DNA from: Mycolicibacterium pulveris
GTDB taxonomy: Bacteria > Actinomycetota > Actinomycetes > Mycobacteriales > Mycobacteriaceae
Assembly: GCF_010725725.1 (NCBI RefSeq)
Contig: NZ_AP022599.1
Location: 4,340,001 to 4,404,000, forward strand
Length of the DNA: 64,000 nt
Reading direction: 5' to 3'
Shown: positions 59,784-64,000 of the stretch, piece after piece
Layout: each line of letters opens with the position of its first letter
Position numbering within the stretch: the stretch's first letter is position 1
The notes under the pieces: generated by a model
Database searches by the model: none
Told to the model about the DNA's origin: nothing
Seen by the model: the letters and a program-made list of their open reading frames with translations, nothing else
Position numbers and translations under genes: made by a program

Positions 59784-61402
59784 GGAATCAGCTTGCCCGG
59801 GTTGAGGATTCCCGCCGGATCCAGCGTCGCCTTGACCGCCCGCAGTACCGCGACACCGAGGTCGCCGATCTCGTCACGCATCCACGGCCGATGATCCGCG
59901 CCGACGGCGTGGTGATGGGTGATCGTGCCGCCGGTGCGCATCATCGCATCCGAGGCGGCGGCTTTGGCCTTGCGCCACTGTTCGATCGGGTTGCCGCGCT
60001 GCGCGGCGACGACGGTGAAGTACAGCGATGCGCCGGTGGGGTACACATGCGAAATGTGGCACAACACGAGCGCGGGTGTGCCGGATTCGGCGAGTGAGGC
60101 CGTCAACGCGTCGGTGACCGCGGCCTTGAGCGCCAACACATTCGACCAGTTCGTGGCTGTCTCCAGCGTCTCGCACAGCGCACCGGCGGCCAACAGCGAG
60201 TCCCGCAGATACGGTGCACCGAACCGGCCGTGTTCCCAGGCCCTGGCCGGCTCCTCGCCCAACGAGGTGCCGCCTGCGGCCTCCAGCACCGCACGGGTTT
60301 CGGAATGGCGGCTTTCCACGTGGGCCTCGGTGCCTTCAAACATCGTGATGGCCAGGCATCCGCCGGTGATCTGCTGTTCACCGATCTTCTCCGTGGTGGC
60401 GAGGTTGACGCCGGTCTCGGCCTCGTCGGACAACCTGATCACGGTCGGTCCGGTGCCGGTCTGCACGACGGCGCGCAGCGCGTCGGCGCCGGTCGCGAAG
60501 TCGGGAAACGACCACGCCTCGTAGCGGGTGGCGGTCGGCACGGGGTGGACCCGCACCCGCACCCGGGTGATGACGCCGAACACGCCCTCCGAACCGATCA
60601 TCAGTTGGCGCAGGTCGGGGCCGGCCGCCGACTCGGGCGCGCGCCCCAGCTCGAGCGTGTCCGCCGGGGTGACCGCGCGCAGCCCGCGAACCATGTCGTT
60701 GAACCGGCCGTAACCCGCTGAACCCTGTCCGGAGGAGCGGGTGGCCGCGAATCCGCCGATGGTGGCGTATTCGAAGCTCTGCGGGAAGTGGCCGAGCGAG
60801 AAGCCGCGTTCGCCGAGCAGGCGTTCGGCCTCCGGGCCGGTGGTGCCGGCGCCGAGCTCGGCCTCACCGGAGATCTCGTCGAGGAAGTGCAACTGGTTCA
60901 GCCGGCGCAGATCCAGTGAGATCACGGCGGTGAAGTCGCCGCGGATGGGGTCTAGTCCGCCAACGACACTGGTGCCGCCGCCGAACGGCACAATCGCGAT
61001 GTCGCGCTCGGTGCAGTACCGCAGTATGGAAGCGATCTCGTCTTCGGAGCCAGGGATCAGCACCGCGTCGGGTGCGTCTTGCTCGCCGGAATCCTTGCGC
61101 CGCAACAGATCCAACGTGGATTTACCACCAGCGCGCAGGAGACGTCCGCGGTCGTCGACGTTGCAGTACTCGGCGCCGACGATCGACGACAGGCCGTCGC
61201 GGTCGGCGTCGGAGAGCGCGGAGGGCCGCAACCGCACCTCGTCGAGCGTCGGTTCGGGCACCGTCGACGCCGTCACCCCGAGGGCCTGCTCGAGCAGCGA
61301 CCGGATGCCGTCGGACAACGGCTTGGCCATGGCGGGATCGCCCCAGGCGTTCCACTTCATCGGGGGGAGCAGGTCGGCCGGGTGGTCATCACGACGCGTC
61401 AT
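59780..61402 (-). CDS. FAD-linked oxidase resembling alkyldihydroxyacetonephosphate synthase
   Basis: 540 residues of the vanillyl-alcohol oxidase superfamily. PFGGGTSVVGG is the FAD pyrophosphate loop, GSEGVFGVITRV is a second conserved segment, and THHHAVGADH resembles the active-site His cluster of AGPS. Coupling with a lipid kinase and closeness to glpD suggest ether-lipid or glycerolipid metabolism (inference). The start codon lies only 17 bases from the divergent TetR start. Confidence 0.85.
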   Translation of the reverse strand: MTRRDDHPADLLPPMKWNAWGDPAMAKPLSDGIRSLLEQALGVTASTVPEPTLDEVRLRPSALSDADRDGLSSIVGAEYCNVDDRGRLLRAGGKSTLDLLRRKDSGEQDAPDAVLIPGSEDEIASILRYCTERDIAIVPFGGGTSVVGGLDPIRGDFTAVISLDLRRLNQLHFLDEISGEAELGAGTTGPEAERLLGERGFSLGHFPQSFEYATIGGFAATRSSGQGSAGYGRFNDMVRGLRAVTPADTLELGRAPESAAGPDLRQLMIGSEGVFGVITRVRVRVHPVPTATRYEAWSFPDFATGADALRAVVQTGTGPTVIRLSDEAETGVNLATTEKIGEQQITGGCLAITMFEGTEAHVESRHSETRAVLEAAGGTSLGEEPARAWEHGRFGAPYLRDSLLAAGALCETLETATNWSNVLALKAAVTDALTASLAESGTPALVLCHISHVYPTGASLYFTVVAAQRGNPIEQWRKAKAAASDAMMRTGGTITHHHAVGADHRPWMRDEIGDLGVAVLRAVKATLDPAGILNPGKLIP

Positions 61403-61406
61403 GCGT

Positions 61407-61413
61407 TACAGTA
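61407..61413. promoter_or_regulatory. Overlapping bidirectional -10 elements
   Basis: TACAGT (plus, 61407-61412) and TACTGT (minus, 61413-61408) share the same seven bases. They lie seven bases before the TetR ATG and five before the oxidase ATG, so both transcripts could start at their start codons. Confidence 0.5.
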
Positions 61414-61419
61414 TTACAC

Positions 61420-62001
61420 ATGATGTCAAGCAGTAACGGTAGTTCGTCGGCGATCGGGGACCGGATCCTCGAAGCGGCGGCGTACTGCGTCACGGCCTAC
61501 GGGATCGACCGCGTGACCTTGGCCGAGATCGCCAGGCGGGCGCGGGTGAGCAGGCCCACGGTGTACCGACGCTGGCCCGACACCAATTCGGTGCTGGCTG
61601 CGTTGTTGACCTCGCGGATCGTCGCCGTTTTGGACGACGTGCCCGCGGCGGGCGTGGGGCGCCGGGCGCTGGTCGACCGCATCGTGGCCGTCGCGCAGCG
61701 CCTGCGCCAAGACGACGTGGTGATGTCGGTGCTGCACAGCGCGCCGAAGCTGGCGATGGTCTACATCGCCGAGCGGCTGGGCACCAGCCAGCAGATCCTG
61801 CTGGATGCGGTCGCGGGGGAGATCAAGCTGGCTCAAGAGGAGGGCAGCGTCCGCGACGGCGACCCGCGCCAGCTCGCCGCCATGTGCCTGCTGATCACCC
61901 AGTCGACGATCCAGTCCGGACAGATCGTCGCACCCATCCTCGACGCCGACGCGTTGGCCGACGAACTGGCCCACTGCCTGAACGGATACCTCAAACCGTG
62001 A
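61420..62001 (+). CDS. TetR-family transcriptional regulator
   Basis: 193 residues. The helix-turn-helix contains LAEIARRARVSRPTVYRRWP. The ATG at 61420 (a second at 61423) sits beside the overlapping -10s with no ribosome site. The stop overlaps the glpD start as GTGA. It probably controls both itself with glpD and the divergent oxidase-kinase pair. Confidence 0.87.
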   Translation: MMSSSNGSSSAIGDRILEAAAYCVTAYGIDRVTLAEIARRARVSRPTVYRRWPDTNSVLAALLTSRIVAVLDDVPAAGVGRRALVDRIVAVAQRLRQDDVVMSVLHSAPKLAMVYIAERLGTSQQILLDAVAGEIKLAQEEGSVRDGDPRQLAAMCLLITQSTIQSGQIVAPILDADALADELAHCLNGYLKP

Positions 62002-63536
62002 CCGGCCCAACGGCACTCAACGCCACCCGGCGTACCGCCGAACTCAGGGCGCTGGCCGGCGGGCAGGCCCTCGACGTGCTGGTGATCGGCGGCGGCATCA
62101 CCGGCGCCGGGATCGCGCTGGACGCCGCGACCCGCGGCCTGACCGTCGCGCTGGTCGAAAAGCACGACCTGGCCTTCGGCACCAGCCGGTGGAGTTCGAA
62201 GCTCGTGCACGGCGGCCTGCGCTACCTGGCGACCGGAAACGTAGGCATCGCGCGGCGCAGCGCGATCGAACGCGGAATCCTGATGACCCGCAACGCCCCA
62301 CACCTCGTGCGCGCGATGCCGCAGCTGGTCCCGCTGTTGCCGTCGATGAACGCCGCGTCGCGGACCCTGGTGCGGATCGGCTTTCTCGCCGGGGATGGGT
62401 TGCGCAAGCTGGCGGGCACCCCGGGGTCGGTGTTGCCGCGGTCCCGCCGGGTCGATGCGCAGCGTGCCATCGAGCTTTCCCCGACCGTGCGTCGCGACGG
62501 CCTCGACGGGGGATTGCTCGCCTACGACGGGCAGCTGATCGACGACGCGCGGCTGGTGACCGCCGTGGTCCGCACGGCCGCACAGCACGGCGCGCGCATC
62601 CTGACCCGGGTGGCGGCATCCAATGCCACCGGCACGACGGCGACGCTGACCGACCAGCTGTCCGGCGAGTCGTTCGACGTCACCGCCCGGGCGGTCATCA
62701 ACGCCACCGGGGTATGGGCCGGCGAGGTGGATCCGTCGATAAAATTGCGGCCCAGCCGCGGAACACATCTGGTATTCGACGCCGAAGCGTTCGGCAATCC
62801 GACTGCGGCGCTGACGGTTCCGATTCCCGGCGAGATCAACCGCTTCGTGTTCGCGATGCCCGAGCAGTTGGGCCGCATTTATCTGGGGCTCACCGACGAG
62901 GACGCGCCGGGCCCGATTCCCGATGTGCCGGAACCGACTCCGCAGGAAATCGCTTTCCTGCTCGACACGGTGAACACGGCATTGGACGTCTCGGTAGGAC
63001 CCGCCGATGTGACCGGGGCGTACGCCGGTCTGCGGCCGCTGATCGACACGGGTGCGGGACGCACGGCGGACGTGTCGCGCGAGCACGCGGTGGTCGAGTC
63101 GCCGTCGGGTGTCATCAGCATCATCGGCGGCAAACTGACCGAGTACCGTTACATGGCCGAGGATGTCCTCGACCGCGCCATCGTGTCGAAGGGATTGACC
63201 GCCTCGGGGTGCCGCACCCGCAATCTGCCGTTGGTCGGCGCACCGTCGAATCCCGTTGCGACGCTACGCACGCCGGTGCAGATCCCGAGTTCGTTGGTTG
63301 CGCGTTACGGCGCCGAGGCGCCCAACGTGATCGCGGCGGCCAGCTGCGACCGGCCGACCGAACCCGTGGCCGACGGGATCGACGTGATCCGGGCCGAGTT
63401 CGAATACGCGGTGACGCACGAGGGGGCACTGACTGCCGACGACATTCTCGACCGTCGTACCCGCATCGGGCTGGTCACGGCCGACCGCGAACGCGCCGAA
63501 GCGGTGGCCGAGGAGTTCGCGATTTCGGCGCGCTGA
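61998..63536 (+). CDS. glpD: Glycerol-3-phosphate dehydrogenase (FAD-dependent)
   Basis: 512 residues with VIGGGITGAGIALDAATRG as the FAD fold (landmark GGGITGAG), FGTSRWSSKLVHGGLRYL (landmark SSKLVHGGLRYL), and the C-terminal IIGGKLTEYRYMAEDVLD segment. It oxidises glycerol-3-phosphate to DHAP at the membrane and feeds electrons to quinones. GTG 61998 is coupled to tetR. The stop falls inside a terminator repeat shared with the convergent accD6-like gene. Confidence 0.92.
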   Translation: MTGPTALNATRRTAELRALAGGQALDVLVIGGGITGAGIALDAATRGLTVALVEKHDLAFGTSRWSSKLVHGGLRYLATGNVGIARRSAIERGILMTRNAPHLVRAMPQLVPLLPSMNAASRTLVRIGFLAGDGLRKLAGTPGSVLPRSRRVDAQRAIELSPTVRRDGLDGGLLAYDGQLIDDARLVTAVVRTAAQHGARILTRVAASNATGTTATLTDQLSGESFDVTARAVINATGVWAGEVDPSIKLRPSRGTHLVFDAEAFGNPTAALTVPIPGEINRFVFAMPEQLGRIYLGLTDEDAPGPIPDVPEPTPQEIAFLLDTVNTALDVSVGPADVTGAYAGLRPLIDTGAGRTADVSREHAVVESPSGVISIIGGKLTEYRYMAEDVLDRAIVSKGLTASGCRTRNLPLVGAPSNPVATLRTPVQIPSSLVARYGAEAPNVIAAASCDRPTEPVADGIDVIRAEFEYAVTHEGALTADDILDRRTRIGLVTADRERAEAVAEEFAISAR

Positions 63537-63569
63537 CGCCCCGTCACGGGCCATGAGCGCGCCGAAATC
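63521..63569. terminator. Bidirectional terminator-like inverted repeat
   Basis: Perfect 14-base arms GATTTCGGCGCGCT (63521-63534) and its complement (63556-63569) around a 21-base loop. The glpD stop is in the loop edge, and the accD6-like stop is at 63574. No T-run follows. Confidence 0.65.
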
Positions 63570-63573
63570 CCAG

Positions 63574-64000
63574 CTACAGCGGGATGTTCTTGTGGCGGCC
63601 GCGGCGGGCGGGCGCTTCGGCCAACGCCTGCGAGAGCTTGCTGCGGGTGTGCGACGGGTCGATCTTCTCGTCGACCACCCCGATCTCGATCGCGGAATCG
63701 ACGCCGCCGGCGATCCGTTCGTGCTCGGCGGCCAGTTCCTCGTGCAGCGCCTCACGCTCGTGTTCGGGGGCGGCGGCCAGCTTCTTCTTGTGCAGGATGC
63801 CGACCGCGGCCTTGGCGCCCATCACCGCGACCTCGGCGTCGGGCCACGCGAACACCTTCGTCGCGCCCAGCGACCGTGAGTTCATCGCGATGTAGGCGCC
63901 GCCGTAGATCTTGCGGGTCACCAACGTCACCCGGGGCACCGAGCATTCGCCGAACGCGTGCAGCAGCTTCGCGCCGCGGCGCACCACCCCGCCCCACTCC
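63574..64000 (-). CDS. accD6: Acyl-CoA carboxylase carboxyltransferase beta subunit (AccD6-like), C-terminal part
   Basis: The visible 141 residues are the end of a carboxyltransferase subunit: VPRVTLVTRKIYGGAYIAM (landmark TRKIYGGAYIAM), WPDAEVAVMGAKAA, and the C-terminal RGRHKNIPL. The N-terminal part lies beyond the window. Convergence with glpD and the neighbouring tetR, oxidase and kinase genes match the M. tuberculosis accD6-glpD1 arrangement, hence the symbol. AccD6 supplies malonyl-CoA for fatty and mycolic acid synthesis. Confidence 0.88.
   Translation of the reverse strand, partial: EWGGVVRRGAKLLHAFGECSVPRVTLVTRKIYGGAYIAMNSRSLGATKVFAWPDAEVAVMGAKAAVGILHKKKLAAAPEHEREALHEELAAEHERIAGGVDSAIEIGVVDEKIDPSHTRSKLSQALAEAPARRGRHKNIPL

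Noticed and set aside
1..64000. Insertion sequences, integrases, phage genes, rRNA, replication origin
   Set aside because: No transposase, integrase, phage structural motif, rRNA-like stretch or DnaA-box cluster was found.

Overview
The window is high-GC actinobacterial DNA, most likely from an environmental Mycobacteriaceae genome (Mycolicibacterium-like). The evidence is a mycothiol-dependent formaldehyde dehydrogenase (mscR), an MptpB-type phosphatase, a FadE2-like dehydrogenase and many GTG starts. There is also a run at 45-64 kb (Hsp70-like Pro-rich protein, mscR + MBL hydrolase, Rv2258c-like methyltransferase, DAG kinase, FAD oxidase, TetR, glpD, accD6) whose order recalls, from memory, the M. 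tuberculosis Rv2247-Rv2264c region. No insertion sequence, prophage, CRISPR array or rRNA is visible.

Region 1 (1-23.1 kb) is a dense catabolic island. After a partial ribA come four units. The first is hydrolase, luciferase-like (LLM) oxidoreductase, NorD-like VWA protein and NorQ/MoxR-type AAA ATPase. The second is cytochrome P450, SDR and HAPMO-type Baeyer-Villiger monooxygenase. The third is a seven-gene minus-strand operon: enoyl-CoA hydratase, acyl-CoA dehydrogenase, two 3-hydroxyacyl-CoA dehydrogenases, a MenB/BadI-like crotonase, a half-length acyl-CoA dehydrogenase-like protein and a hydrolase. The fourth is a set of SDRs, a LiuC/AtuE-like hydratase, a GntR/FCD regulator, a second LLM enzyme, an acyl-CoA dehydrogenase and an AtuA-like protein. 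The logic reads as: hydroxylate an alicyclic or terpenoid substrate, oxidise to a ketone, insert oxygen, hydrolyse, then beta-oxidise with one C-C hydrolysis step. All six promoter-bearing gaps of this island carry a GTCnGAC operator-like motif, which has the GT-N3-AC form expected for a FadR-type GntR protein. In four of the six it sits nine bases upstream of a -35-like hexamer. I read this as one locally autoregulated regulon.

Region 2 (23.1-36.9 kb) is mixed: MptpB-like phosphatase, a CAT-anticodon tRNA, small secreted proteins, a second P450 divergent from a TetR, a large secreted phosphodiesterase, a lipoprotein fusing a lytic transglycosylase to a DUF1460 amidase-like domain, a FadE2-like dehydrogenase, a repeat-rich cell-surface protein, a PhoD-like phosphatase and an SDR.

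Region 3 (36.9-42 kb) is a tightly overlapping peptide/nickel-type ABC importer operon (lipoprotein, two permeases, fused double ATPase).

Region 4 (42-64 kb) holds the mycobacterial backbone genes listed above plus a TetR-controlled operon (55.6-58.0 kb). That operon encodes heme-copper oxidase subunit III- and IV-like proteins with two paralogous unknown membrane proteins and no catalytic subunit. Several genes here look leaderless, and one divergent pair (61402/61420) has overlapping -10 elements with start codons 17 bp apart.

All assignments come from reading motifs in the sequence and from family knowledge; no database search was run.
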